Source of the DNA: Emcibacteraceae bacterium
GTDB taxonomy: Bacteria; Pseudomonadota; Alphaproteobacteria; Sphingomonadales; Emcibacteraceae
Length of the DNA: 64,000 nt
Reading direction: 5' to 3'
Assembly: GCA_021774795.1 (NCBI GenBank)
Contig: JAJFIR010000031.1
Location: 186,001 to 250,000, forward strand
Position numbers and translations under genes: made by a program. The notes under the pieces are model-generated. The model had not been told where the DNA came from. It did not search any database and worked only from the letters and a program-made list of their open reading frames with translations. Of the stretch, positions 31,755-39,798 are shown in pieces; the first letter of the stretch is position 1; every line of letters begins with the position of its first letter.

Positions 31755-31760
31755 GAAAAA

Positions 31761-31790
31761 AACTGGTGCTCACAATGAACTGCACCAGTT
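31761..31790. terminator. Bidirectional terminator between convergent stress genes
   Basis: A 9-base perfect stem (AACTGGTGC with GCACCAGTT) lies between the universal stress gene and the convergent hsp20 gene. An A-run precedes it and a T-rich stretch follows, so it can act in both directions. Confidence 0.75.
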
Positions 31791-31823
31791 AGAGTTTTCT
31801 GGAAAGATATAAGCTGATAAAAA

Positions 31824-32312
31824 TTACGCGCTCTTGATCTTGATCTTACGTTCCTTAGTAATCGCTTTTTCAGATTTCGGTATTGTCAGGCTTAAAACAC
31901 CTTTCTTCACAATAGCATCTACCTTTTTCTCATCAATATCAGTCGGTAACTCAAGCCGGCGTACGAAAGAACCAAAAGAACGCTCCATGCGTCGGAAGTT
32001 ATCGTTTTCTTCTTCGGAAGATGTTTCACGTTTACCTCTAATCGTAAGAATATTGTCATTTATTTTTACTTCAATATCTTTCTCGTCAACGCCCGGAACA
32101 TCCATCTTAATTTCGATTGCTTTATCGGTATCCGATACATCCATCGTTGCAAAATAATTTTTATCATCGTCGTCTGAAAATAAGTGTGTAAGCTTATCAG
32201 GCACATAACGATCAAAAAGGCGGTTCATATCATCATGCAAAGCACTAAAAGGGTGAGCTATAAACGAACTACGTTGGCCGTTATTATTAGTAGAAAGTAT
32301 TTCCTTGGTCAT
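31824..32312 (-). CDS. Small heat-shock protein, Hsp20/alpha-crystallin family
   Basis: A 162-residue ATP-independent holdase chaperone. The alpha-crystallin domain starts at KNYFATMDVSDTDKAIEIKM and includes DVPGVDEKDIEVKINDNILT, FGSFVRRLELPTDID and the closing GVLSLTIPKSEK. The ATG at 32312 is chosen because AGGAG lies six bases before it; the ATG at 32318 is too close to that AGGAG. A perfect FNR-type palindrome lies 66 bases upstream. Confidence 0.93.
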   Translation of the reverse strand: MTKEILSTNNNGQRSSFIAHPFSALHDDMNRLFDRYVPDKLTHLFSDDDDKNYFATMDVSDTDKAIEIKMDVPGVDEKDIEVKINDNILTIRGKRETSSEEENDNFRRMERSFGSFVRRLELPTDIDEKKVDAIVKKGVLSLTIPKSEKAITKERKIKIKSA

Positions 32313-32378
32313 TTTCATCTCCTGTTTATGTAATAAATTAGCGATGAACCAATTATAGAGAAGAAGCAGAAAAACATG

Positions 32379-32392
32379 TTGATTGCAATCAA
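32379..32392. promoter_or_regulatory. FNR/FixK-type box TTGATTGCAATCAA
   Basis: Perfect and fully palindromic, including the spacer. It lies 66 bases before hsp20. It is 193 bases before the Crp/FNR gene on the other strand, so autoregulation from it is possible but distant. Confidence 0.85.
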
Positions 32393-32585
32393 CGTATTGG
32401 CACTTTCACACATTTTTTAGTTCGAAATAAAATTCAATTAATGACATTAATATTCGTAAAAATCTTTTTGTAACAATTTGTCACAAAACGATTCACAGAT
32501 TGCCATCAAGCAGTAACCTTAATAGGTCAAATTGATATCCACTCAATAATCAGCATGAAATCAATAAACCAAGAGGGATATAAAA

Positions 32586-33389
32586 ATGAACCACACAGCT
32601 GTAAATATTCAACGCCCATCAACAATAAATATGCCAATCTATAGCGAGGAAATTCAAGTAGCTAAACGATCAGTACCTAAATCACGGTACATGCATAATT
32701 ATAGCAATAATAACTTTAAATCTGCACTGGAGCCGAATGTTCAATCGCTATTTGATTTTGAGGCAACCCAGACTGCTTCTACAATTCGCGAGTTAAAAAA
32801 GAATGATATGTTAATTCATGAAGGAGACGACACAGAATATTTTTATGAAATCCTTTTTGGTTATATTAAAACCTATACCCACTTATGTGATGGCAGATGT
32901 CTGGTTACTAATTTTTTGAGAAAAGGTGATTTCATCAGTCTGCCCTTTGCTGACAAATATACCGTCTCCGCGCAGGCTATTACAAGAACTAATGTGCGCC
33001 GTTATTCATTAAGTCAAATGAATAACTTGCTTGAAACATCTCCTATTTTCACCAACAAAATATTAAACATTGCCCAAAAGGAGATATCACAAGCCACTAA
33101 TCAAATGATTTTATTAGGACGTAAAAATACAGAAGAAAGAATTGCATCATTTCTGCTAACCTGTGAACATACACCGACGATCAAAGAAGGTTTTCAATCT
33201 GTTGTTTATATGCCAATGTCACTGACCGATATTGCCGATCATCTTGGCCTTACCCAGGAAACGGTGTGTCGAACATTCAAAAAATTAAGAAACCGTGGAT
33301 TGTTAAAAACCAAAATGCCGCGCCAGCAACGTGAAATATATGTCCGTGATTTGAACTCTCTTCGTCAGATGGCGGAACTGGCAGCATAA
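32586..33389 (+). CDS. Crp/FNR-family transcription regulator, FixK-like, likely reader of the TTGAT boxes
   Basis: A 267-residue regulator. A cyclic-nucleotide-like beta-barrel spans about residues 55-150 (LIHEGDDTEYFYEILFGYIK), then a long dimer helix and a winged helix. The recognition helix reads SLTDIADHLGLTQETVCRTF; the E-x-x-x-R pattern (Glu225, Arg229) is that of FNR and FixK proteins that read TTGAT-N4-ATCAA. Where FNR has Ser, this protein has Cys228. The N-terminal cysteine cluster of oxygen-sensing FNR is absent, so it probably does not hold a 4Fe-4S cluster. It is convergent with the FixL-like kinase gene, the likely upstream sensor. Confidence 0.87.
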   Translation: MNHTAVNIQRPSTINMPIYSEEIQVAKRSVPKSRYMHNYSNNNFKSALEPNVQSLFDFEATQTASTIRELKKNDMLIHEGDDTEYFYEILFGYIKTYTHLCDGRCLVTNFLRKGDFISLPFADKYTVSAQAITRTNVRRYSLSQMNNLLETSPIFTNKILNIAQKEISQATNQMILLGRKNTEERIASFLLTCEHTPTIKEGFQSVVYMPMSLTDIADHLGLTQETVCRTFKKLRNRGLLKTKMPRQQREIYVRDLNSLRQMAELAA

Positions 33390-33403
33390 ATGGAGAATAA
33401 TAA

Positions 33404-35311
33404 TCATAAGTCGTGAGAAATTTCCCACAACTTGTGTGCAAGTTCTTCTCTGGTAAAGGGTTTCCTTAAGATACTATTTTCCCCCCCTTTCCCAGCTACA
33501 ATCTCCCTGGAGTAGCCTGTTGTCAGCAAAATCTGGATTTTCGGATAATGAGTTCTTATCTCGGCAGCGAGCTCTACGCCTGACATGCTGCCGGGCATGA
33601 CAATGTCACTAAAGACAATATCCACATCATCATGCTCCGATAATATGTTTAAGGCTGTGGGTGCATCCTTCGCGGTCAAAACCTCATATCCCATTCCAAT
33701 CAACCTGCGTGTGTTAATTTGCCGCACCCGTGCGTCATCTTCAACATGTAAAATTTTCTTTCGGTGCCCATCAAGAGAATGTGCTACGTCTTTCTTTTGA
33801 AGACGGGTATTACCAACAGTATCTTTTGCCTGTGGCAGATATATTGATACCGTTGTTCCTTTACCATTTTCACTTTCAATATTGATCCCGCCCGAGGATT
33901 GCTGCACAAAACCATGCACCATACTGAGCCCAAGGCCCGTTCCCAACCCAACTCTTTTTGTTGTAAAAAATGGATCGAAGGCCTTCGCCAGCACATCGTC
34001 AGCCATGCCAACACCTGTGTCTGAAACGCTTAACTCTACATATTCTCCTGCAGGTATTGAAAGACTATTTAGAACATTTTTGGCCGTAATGTTTACATTC
34101 GCGGTTTTAACAATAATTGTGCCACCATCTAACATGGCATCACGCGCATTAATCATAATATTCAACAGCGCATTTTCAATTTGAGTAACGTCGGCGTAAG
34201 TTTTCCACACATCAGGCAGCAATTTTTTTTCAAATTCGATATTTTCACGAAACGTCCGCTTCAATAATTTTATCAGTTGCCTAAGGGTAGCATTGACGTC
34301 AATGATTTCAGGATCAAGAGATTGCCGCTTACCAAACGCAAGTAGTTGAGAAACAAGTTGTGTACCCTGCCCAATAACCTCATACACTTCATTCAAAATT
34401 TCTACCGCATCCGGGTTCAGGTTTTTAGCTTCAATAATCTCAAGATTTCCCAGAATAATCGTCAAAAGATTATTAAAATCATGTGCTATTCCACCTGTAA
34501 GTTGTCCAAGTGCTTCGATCTTATGTGCTCGGCGCAGCTTTTCTTCTTGTTCTTTCATTTTGGTTAGGTCACGAATTATGCCGGTAAATAAATTCTTGCC
34601 TCCCAACCAGATTTCACTGACCGAAAGATAAATTGGGAAAATATTGCCGTCTTTATGCATAGCCATTAATTCCCGGCCGATACCAATTATCTTTTTTTCA
34701 CCCGTCTTCGCATAATTGTGTAGATAACTGTCGTGCTCCCTGCGGAATGGTTCCGGCATTAAAATACTGATATTTTGCCCGATCAATTCTTCGGACTCAT
34801 ATCCAAAAACATCCTCCACTGCCGGGTTCACCTCTATTATGATACCTTTTTCATCTATAATAATAATACTATCGGGTGCCGTCCTAATAATAGACTGGAA
34901 TTTCGCTTCGCGAGCCTCCAGCTCCACTTGATCTGCCCTCTGATCGGTGATATCAATACCTGTGGCTACAATATATACCATATTGCCACCATCATCTTTC
35001 AAACAGGTATTTGAAAACGAGACCAGTCTTTTATCACCCGTATTTGTTTTCCAGTAATTGATGTGACGGTTATCCTCCTGAAACGTAACAAGTGCAGAGA
35101 ACACCGCTTTTGTGTCAGCAATGTCTTCCTCTGCGACGTAAACATCCCATACGGTTTTATCTTTAACTTCTTGCAGTTTAAAGCCAGATAGTTTTTCACA
35201 CGCTGTGTTTACAAAGACTATATTTCCCTGAAGATCAAGCACCACAATGAGCGCATCGACAGCATTCATAACATTTGACGAGAAAAGTTTTACGGATGCA
35301 GTATTACACAT
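33404..35311 (-). CDS. Hybrid histidine kinase with FixL-like haem PAS domain
   Basis: A 635-residue soluble sensor. Order: PAS 1 (about 10-125), PAS 2 (135-255), HisKA with His277 in GGIAHDFNN, HATPase (375-495, DTGVGM and GLGTGLGLSM), and a C-terminal receiver with Asp569 in VFSDIVMPG. PAS 2 closely follows FixL: LMPEPFRREHDSYLHNYAKT then GEKKIIGIGREL. His193 aligns with the haem-ligand His200 and Arg213 with the oxygen-responsive Arg220 of Bradyrhizobium FixL; FixL Arg206 is Asn199 here. It should therefore sense oxygen by haem. A perfect FNR-type site 48 bases upstream suggests feedback. No membrane segment is seen. Confidence 0.88.
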   Translation of the reverse strand: MCNTASVKLFSSNVMNAVDALIVVLDLQGNIVFVNTACEKLSGFKLQEVKDKTVWDVYVAEEDIADTKAVFSALVTFQEDNRHINYWKTNTGDKRLVSFSNTCLKDDGGNMVYIVATGIDITDQRADQVELEAREAKFQSIIRTAPDSIIIIDEKGIIIEVNPAVEDVFGYESEELIGQNISILMPEPFRREHDSYLHNYAKTGEKKIIGIGRELMAMHKDGNIFPIYLSVSEIWLGGKNLFTGIIRDLTKMKEQEEKLRRAHKIEALGQLTGGIAHDFNNLLTIILGNLEIIEAKNLNPDAVEILNEVYEVIGQGTQLVSQLLAFGKRQSLDPEIIDVNATLRQLIKLLKRTFRENIEFEKKLLPDVWKTYADVTQIENALLNIMINARDAMLDGGTIIVKTANVNITAKNVLNSLSIPAGEYVELSVSDTGVGMADDVLAKAFDPFFTTKRVGLGTGLGLSMVHGFVQQSSGGINIESENGKGTTVSIYLPQAKDTVGNTRLQKKDVAHSLDGHRKKILHVEDDARVRQINTRRLIGMGYEVLTAKDAPTALNILSEHDDVDIVFSDIVMPGSMSGVELAAEIRTHYPKIQILLTTGYSREIVAGKGGENSILRKPFTREELAHKLWEISHDL

Positions 35312-35359
35312 ATCAACTCCCTAGCCACAGAATAATAAACGAACAATCCATCACACATT

Positions 35360-35373
35360 TTGATTTCAATCAA
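35360..35373. promoter_or_regulatory. FNR/FixK-type box TTGATTTCAATCAA
   Basis: Perfect site, 48 bases before the FixL-like kinase gene, suggesting that the sensor belongs to its own regulon. Confidence 0.8.
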
Positions 35374-35416
35374 CAATATTGCATTTTAAATAGATGTGTA
35401 ATTTGGCGGATAAGCA

Positions 35417-36133
35417 TTACACTGACTTGCTGACTTTTTCTGTAAAAACATACCCACTGCCTCGTATGGTTTTTATCAACGTCGGGTTGTCCGGCGATTT
35501 TTCCAGTTTGAGCCTTAAGCGACGAACCTGCGTATCAATTGTCCGATCAAAGGGTTCGTATTTACCGCCCGTGGTCATACTAAGTAATTGGTCGCGGCTT
35601 AATACTTTTTGTGGGTGGGAAATAAATGCTTCCAGTAACTTAAATTCCGCAGCTGTTAAATTACACTCATTCCCCTGATCATCTTTAAGTGATTGGCACC
35701 CCAAATCTACCGTCCATTTCGCAAAATCAGCCACAGAATTTTCAGGACTTCCAATAGCATTTTCGCTCGGCTCAAATCGCTTGAGAACAATTTTTATTCG
35801 CGCATGAAGCTCCCTCAAGTGGAAAGGTTTTGTGACATAATCATCAGCACCCAGCTCTAAGCCGACAATTTTATCAACCACTTCTGTTTTACCCGATAAA
35901 ATGATAACGCCCGTACTTTTCTTAACGACACGAATTTCCCGCAGCAAGTCTAATCCGTCTTCTTCCCCTAGACGCAGATCCAATAGTACAAGATTAATCG
36001 GAAATTGTTTTAGAACAAGTAGTGCCTGCTTGGCGTTCGAAACCATTTGAACGACGTAGCCTTCGCCCTCCAAATAGCGTTGCAGCATGCTTCTCATCTT
36101 AGGATCATCATCTACAACCAATATTTGTGTCAT
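35417..36133 (-). CDS. OmpR/PhoB-family response regulator
   Basis: A 238-residue regulator: receiver domain with acidic pocket VVDDD, phospho-acceptor Asp52 in VLLDLRLGEEDG and the YVTKPFHL lysine, then a winged-helix DNA-binding domain (LTAAEFKLLEAFISHPQKVL, DTQVRRLRLKLE, IKTIRGSGYVF). The start follows AGGAAAAAA. It is transcribed in the same direction as, and ahead of, the FixL-like kinase across a 105-base gap that has its own FNR-type site. This is not a FixJ (LuxR-type) partner, so the pairing with a FixL-like sensor is unusual. Confidence 0.9.
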   Translation of the reverse strand: MTQILVVDDDPKMRSMLQRYLEGEGYVVQMVSNAKQALLVLKQFPINLVLLDLRLGEEDGLDLLREIRVVKKSTGVIILSGKTEVVDKIVGLELGADDYVTKPFHLRELHARIKIVLKRFEPSENAIGSPENSVADFAKWTVDLGCQSLKDDQGNECNLTAAEFKLLEAFISHPQKVLSRDQLLSMTTGGKYEPFDRTIDTQVRRLRLKLEKSPDNPTLIKTIRGSGYVFTEKVSKSV

Positions 36134-36262
36134 TTTTTTCCTCCCAAATATATGACGAATAATCTTTTAGACATATCGTCTTACCGTGTGGGACACACGG
36201 TATTTAGCCCTGAGCTTGCAACTAATGAATAAATTACTGATTGTTAATTACTAACCTTGCTC

Positions 36263-36276
36263 TTGATTGAAATCAA
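36263..36276. promoter_or_regulatory. FNR/FixK-type box TTGATTGAAATCAA
   Basis: Perfect site between divergent units: 129 bases before the response regulator and 70 bases before the D-lactate dehydrogenase remnant. The shorter distance matches the other sites, so the lactate dehydrogenase was probably the target. Confidence 0.78.
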
Positions 36277-36346
36277 AGTGCTGTTTGTCGTCCCTGTTAT
36301 TATTTGAAAACACTAGCATAAACTAACCGCGTTATGGAGATTTTTA

Positions 36347-36722
36347 TTGAGAATTTATATTTTTGAAGCTGAAAGAGAGAGAGAGAGAGAGAGAGAGAAA
36401 AAAAAAGAGTTTAATGCAATTGATACTGGTCACGAAATAGTTATTTCCCGTCTGCCTCTTAAGGTAGAAAACCCTATAGATTGCTATGACGCCGATATTA
36501 TCTCAACCTTTATACGCTCAGAACTAAGCGAAGAAACGTTGAAAAACTTCCTTAATCTCAAATTGATTGCTACACGGTCAACAGGAAATATTAGAAGCAA
36601 TAGAGCAGCTATTTCATATGCCCAATGTTATCATTACTACGCACAACGCATTTAACACGGTAGAAGCGACGGGGCGAATAACTGATACAGCAATCAATAA
36701 TATCAATCGGTTTGGTTTTTAG
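36347..36722 (+). pseudogene. D-lactate dehydrogenase remnant (N- and C-terminal ends only)
   Basis: The first part is the N-terminal end of a fermentative D-lactate dehydrogenase: IYIFEAE, then HEIVISRLPLKVENPIDCYD and LNLKLIATRSTG. It then jumps to the C-terminal end in another frame: EQLFHMPNVIITTHNAFNTV and TDTAINNINRFGF, stop at 36722. About 200 residues, including the NAD-binding fold and catalytic Arg/Glu, are missing. A (AG)n microsatellite inside codes for an Arg-Glu run not expected in the enzyme, and no ATG opens the frame (TTG at 36347). Confidence 0.8.
36374..36398 (+). repeat. (AG)n microsatellite followed by an A-run
   Basis: About 12 AG dinucleotides followed by nine A residues within the lactate dehydrogenase remnant. 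Dinucleotide slippage shifts frame, so it could be the cause or a marker of inactivation, or once a phase-variable switch. Confidence 0.85.
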
Positions 36723-36842
36723 CGGGGTCCCCTGTAAATATTGTTTCATAATTTGTCCTTAAAATGAAGGCCTGCGAAAATAAAAGCCCGCGGCCATCAC
36801 GCATTTTACTCAAAGCCTAAGCTTCTTTCTCATATCGAACGG
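36723..36842. other. Gap holding a GC-rich hairpin
   Basis: A hairpin (GGCCTGCG near 36767 with CGCGGCC near 36790, one bulge) sits downstream of the small minus-strand frame at 36843-36929. It could be its transcription end, although the following T-tract is weak. Nothing else was recognised. Confidence 0.4.
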
Positions 36843-36929
36843 TCACGGGCCCTGGTTCAATTTATCTTCACAAAACATGACCAACAATTTTGGCAAGTTC
36901 CTAAGAATCATTCCAGTAAGAGCTATCAT
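36843..36929 (-). CDS. Candidate 28-residue peptide behind an FNR-type box
   Basis: A short frame starts with ATG at 36929, preceded at ideal spacing by AAGGAG (36935-36940) and, 51 bases upstream, by a perfect FNR-type site. The peptide begins MIALTGMILRNLPKLLVMF, hydrophobic with a few positive residues, and ends EDKLNQGP. In the next frame translation would continue as GPVTVRYEKEA and stop, so this may instead be the 5' stub of a decayed gene. Promoter-site spacing like that of the real targets is the main support. Confidence 0.4.
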   Translation of the reverse strand: MIALTGMILRNLPKLLVMFCEDKLNQGP

Positions 36930-36980
36930 GATTGCTCCTTATTGAACAGTTCCATTATAGCTTAACTTGAAAATCACATA

Positions 36981-36994
36981 TTGATTTGAATCAA
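36981..36994. promoter_or_regulatory. FNR/FixK-type box TTGATTTGAATCAA
   Basis: Perfect site, 51 bases before the small minus-strand frame. It is one of two sites in this 422-base gap; the other points to the plus strand. Confidence 0.78.
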
Positions 36995-37059
36995 CAAAAT
37001 GTTACTTTTTTCGGATTTAAAAAAAACATTTCGCGCTCTATATTAATACGCACAATAAA

Positions 37060-37073
37060 TTGATTTTGATCAA
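37060..37073. promoter_or_regulatory. FNR/FixK-type box TTGATTTTGATCAA
   Basis: Perfect site, 71 bases before the host-attachment family gene. Confidence 0.8.
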
Positions 37074-37144
37074 AGTATAATTTCCCCGAACTCCTAAAAT
37101 GACACTATATCGAATTATATATCTAACATGAAATAGGTTTCACA

Positions 37145-37597
37145 ATGCGGAGTAAAAATAAGACGTGGATTTTAGTGGCCGATAGTGCGAAAGCGAAAAT
37201 TTTTGAATGGTATCCTTTAGAAAAGCACATTAAGGAAATTATCCAATTGCATGAAAATGACGCCAGAAAACCAGAACGCGAGCTTAAATCCGATCGCCCC
37301 GGTCACGGTCATGCCTCAAGCACAACAGCCCGCTATGCCGTCGAGGATCACGCAAACTTCAAAGAGCAGGCAAGTCAGGCATTTCTAAAAAAAGTAGCAG
37401 ACCTTCTATGCGTAAAAGAAAATTTAACAGAATATGATGACCTTGTAATCATCGTATCTGAAAAAGTATATCACCTTATCTATGAAAACATGTCTGTTTT
37501 GGGTCAGAAAAAAATCATCCGTCACTATGCGAAGAATCTGACCAATATGCCAATTCTGGATTTACAAAAATATTATGTGAACCTGTCACAAAATTAA
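37145..37597 (+). CDS. Host-attachment family protein (baeRF-like)
   Basis: A 150-residue protein of the family annotated as required for attachment to host cells: TWILVADSAKAKIFEWYPLE, the RPGHGHAS segment, HANFKEQASQAFLKKVADLL and a C-terminal HYAKNLTNMP. The family is related to bacterial eRF1-like proteins, so a ribosome-linked role in resting cells is possible and the family name may mislead. A perfect FNR-type site lies 71 bases upstream. It is followed by ftsH, which has its own site. Confidence 0.8.
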   Translation: MRSKNKTWILVADSAKAKIFEWYPLEKHIKEIIQLHENDARKPERELKSDRPGHGHASSTTARYAVEDHANFKEQASQAFLKKVADLLCVKENLTEYDDLVIIVSEKVYHLIYENMSVLGQKKIIRHYAKNLTNMPILDLQKYYVNLSQN

Positions 37598-37614
37598 TCG
37601 AAAAATAGACTAGA

Positions 37615-37628
37615 TTGATTGAAATCAA
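37615..37628. promoter_or_regulatory. FNR/FixK-type box TTGATTGAAATCAA
   Basis: Perfect site, 148 bases before ftsH, the longest distance among clear targets, so a long leader or a second promoter is likely. Confidence 0.72.
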
Positions 37629-37776
37629 GGTTTATCCACGTCTCTAGAATATATTCAAGTCATCATTAAATATTCGAGAATTGGAAACCGTCATGACAAA
37701 GTATTCCCCCGCCAATATGACGCATTAAATGAATAGGATCCTCAGATGATCGTTAATTACTTGAAGGAAAATCCAC

Positions 37777-39654
37777 ATGAAGCAATTACCTAATTGGATA
37801 TGGTTTCTCGCTATGGGCTTTCTTCTGTTTATGATGTTTCAAGGCACACAACTGGCCAACCAACCTGTTACGGTGCCCATCGCCTATAGTGAATTTAATA
37901 AATTAATCGCTGCTGGTTCCATAAAAGAAGTCAATCTTAAGGGAGGAGTAGCAACTGCCGAACTTATTACACCAACAATATTAAATGATAATACGGTAGA
38001 AGCAAGTTACGTAACCGCTGTCTTACCAGTCGGTCTTGATCCCGAGGTCATGAAAGTCCTTCAAGACAAAGGTGTCGTTGTTTGGAGCGAACCTATTGAA
38101 GAAGCGGGTTGGTTAGGTGCTATCCTTCCTTGGATAGTCCTTATGGGTATTTATCTTTTCTTCATGAGAAGAATGATGGGAAACCCTCTTGATCGGCTTG
38201 GAGGAAAAAGTCCAGGAAACTTTCTGACGGGATCAGCAACAGAAAATAATAAAAGTGACACCCCAAAAGTGACGTTTGCCGATGTCGCCGGTCAAGAATC
38301 CGCTAAGCAGGAAGTTGCCGAACTTGTAGAGTTTCTGAAATATCCTGAAATTTACGAAAAACTCGGTGCGAAACCGCCGCGTGGCATACTACTTGTCGGG
38401 CCACCGGGAACCGGCAAAACTTTGCTTGCCCGTGCTTTGGCCGGGGAAGCGGCCGTCAATTTTTTTGATATTTCCGCATCAGAATTCATTGAAATGTTTG
38501 TCGGGGTCGGTGCATCCCGGGTTCGAAAAATGTTTAATGAAGCCAAAAAAAGAGCCCCGAGCATCATTTTTATCGATGAACTGGATGCCGTTGGTCGTGT
38601 CCGCGGAACCGGGCTTGGAGGTGGAAATGACGAACGAGAGCAAACTTTAAACCAGATTTTATCTGAAATGGACGGATTTTCCGGACACGAGACCGTCATC
38701 GTGTTGGCGGCGACAAATCGACCCGATGTTTTGGATCCCGCTTTACTGCGCCCGGGGCGTTTTGATCGCCATGTCACATTGGAATTGCCCGATAAACCTG
38801 CAAGAAAAGAAATTTTACAGGTACACATACGTAAGGTACCATTATCAAACGATGTTGACTTGGATATTGTTGCTGCGAACTGCCCGGGGTTTTCAGGCGC
38901 GGATCTCAAAAATCTGGTGAATGAAGCAGCGATTGCTGCGGCTCGCGAAGGTGAAACGGAAGTTTCCATGCATCATTTTGACGAAATGCGAGATAAAATA
39001 GTTATGGGCACGACGCGTACTCTCGCTATTCAACCCGACGAGCATCGAAGATTAGCCGTCCACGAAGCAGGACATACGGCTGTTGCTTATTTCCTGCCAA
39101 ATGCGGACCCTCTTTACAAAGTCACTATTATTCCTCGTGGACGAGCATTAGGCAGCACCCACATGCTGCCAACAGAAGAGCGTCATACTTTCGCGGAAGA
39201 ATATTTGCGTGATCGCCTTGCGGTATCATTAGCCGGAAGATGTGCCGAGCAAATATTTTTGGGGAGCGTAAGCTCCGGTGCCGACGATGATATCAAGAAT
39301 GCAACTCAACTTGCTCGTTCAATGGTTTCAAGGTGGGGAATGTCAGAAAAAATAGGACCCATTGATTTACGACAAAGCGAAGAACATCCTTTTTTAGGGC
39401 GGGAGATCGCTCAACCCAGTCATTTTAGTGAAGAGATGCTAAACAAAGTGGATCAGGAAGTGGCAAAATTACTTCATGAGGCCGAAGAAAGCGGTCGCCA
39501 AATTATAAGTTCTCATAAAAAGAAAGTTGAAAAACTGATCGACAAACTTGAGGAGGAAGAAACAATCAACTTAGATGGAATTGAAGCGATATTAGGAACT
39601 AAGGCCTCTAAACACTTTGCGGATCAAAAAACGGCTTTTGTCAAGCCAATCTAG
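37777..39654 (+). CDS. ftsH: ATP-dependent zinc metalloprotease FtsH
   Basis: Membrane AAA+ protease of 625 residues. Two membrane helices (about 8-24 and 112-130) flank a periplasmic domain. The AAA module has Walker A GPPGTGKT (208-215), Walker [11 protein letters not shown] and the second-region [18 protein letters not shown]; the protease has HEAGH at 429-433. It is somewhat shorter at the C-terminus than housekeeping FtsH. An FNR-type site upstream and the stress neighbours suggest an extra, low-oxygen-specific copy for membrane protein quality control. A housekeeping copy would be expected elsewhere but cannot be seen here. Confidence 0.94.
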   Translation: MKQLPNWIWFLAMGFLLFMMFQGTQLANQPVTVPIAYSEFNKLIAAGSIKEVNLKGGVATAELITPTILNDNTVEASYVTAVLPVGLDPEVMKVLQDKGVVVWSEPIEEAGWLGAILPWIVLMGIYLFFMRRMMGNPLDRLGGKSPGNFLTGSATENNKSDTPKVTFADVAGQESAKQEVAELVEFLKYPEIYEKLGAKPPRGILLVGPPGTGKTLLARALAGEAAVNFFDISASEFIEMFVGVGASRVRKMFNEAKKRAPSIIFIDELDAVGRVRGTGLGGGNDEREQTLNQILSEMDGFSGHETVIVLAATNRPDVLDPALLRPGRFDRHVTLELPDKPARKEILQVHIRKVPLSNDVDLDIVAANCPGFSGADLKNLVNEAAIAAAREGETEVSMHHFDEMRDKIVMGTTRTLAIQPDEHRRLAVHEAGHTAVAYFLPNADPLYKVTIIPRGRALGSTHMLPTEERHTFAEEYLRDRLAVSLAGRCAEQIFLGSVSSGADDDIKNATQLARSMVSRWGMSEKIGPIDLRQSEEHPFLGREIAQPSHFSEEMLNKVDQEVAKLLHEAEESGRQIISSHKKKVEKLIDKLEEEETINLDGIEAILGTKASKHFADQKTAFVKPI

Positions 39655-39684
39655 GCAGTACGGCTTATCTTAAAGCACGAAGGA

Positions 39685-39798
39685 ATGACTTTGACCATAG
39701 ATATTACCGTCAACGAAATCGGCCATCCAACAATAGTTAGATTTGAAAAATGGTCTAATGCCAACCCCGATGAAGTTTTTCCCAACGGCCATAATTAA
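39685..39798 (+). CDS. Possible 37-residue small protein after ftsH
   Basis: A short frame starts with ATG after GAAGGA and ends in the first codons downstream of the convergent atpG stop. The product begins MTLTIDITVNEIGHPTIVRF and ends NPDEVFPNGHN, two likely beta strands and a polar tail. No family was recognised. A good ribosome binding site and its place 30 bases after ftsH support it; the short length counts against it. Confidence 0.35.
   Translation: MTLTIDITVNEIGHPTIVRFEKWSNANPDEVFPNGHN

Noticed and set aside
33404-36133. Classic FixLJ pair
   Set aside because: The response regulator has an OmpR-type winged helix, not the LuxR-type domain of FixJ, and the kinase is a soluble hybrid.
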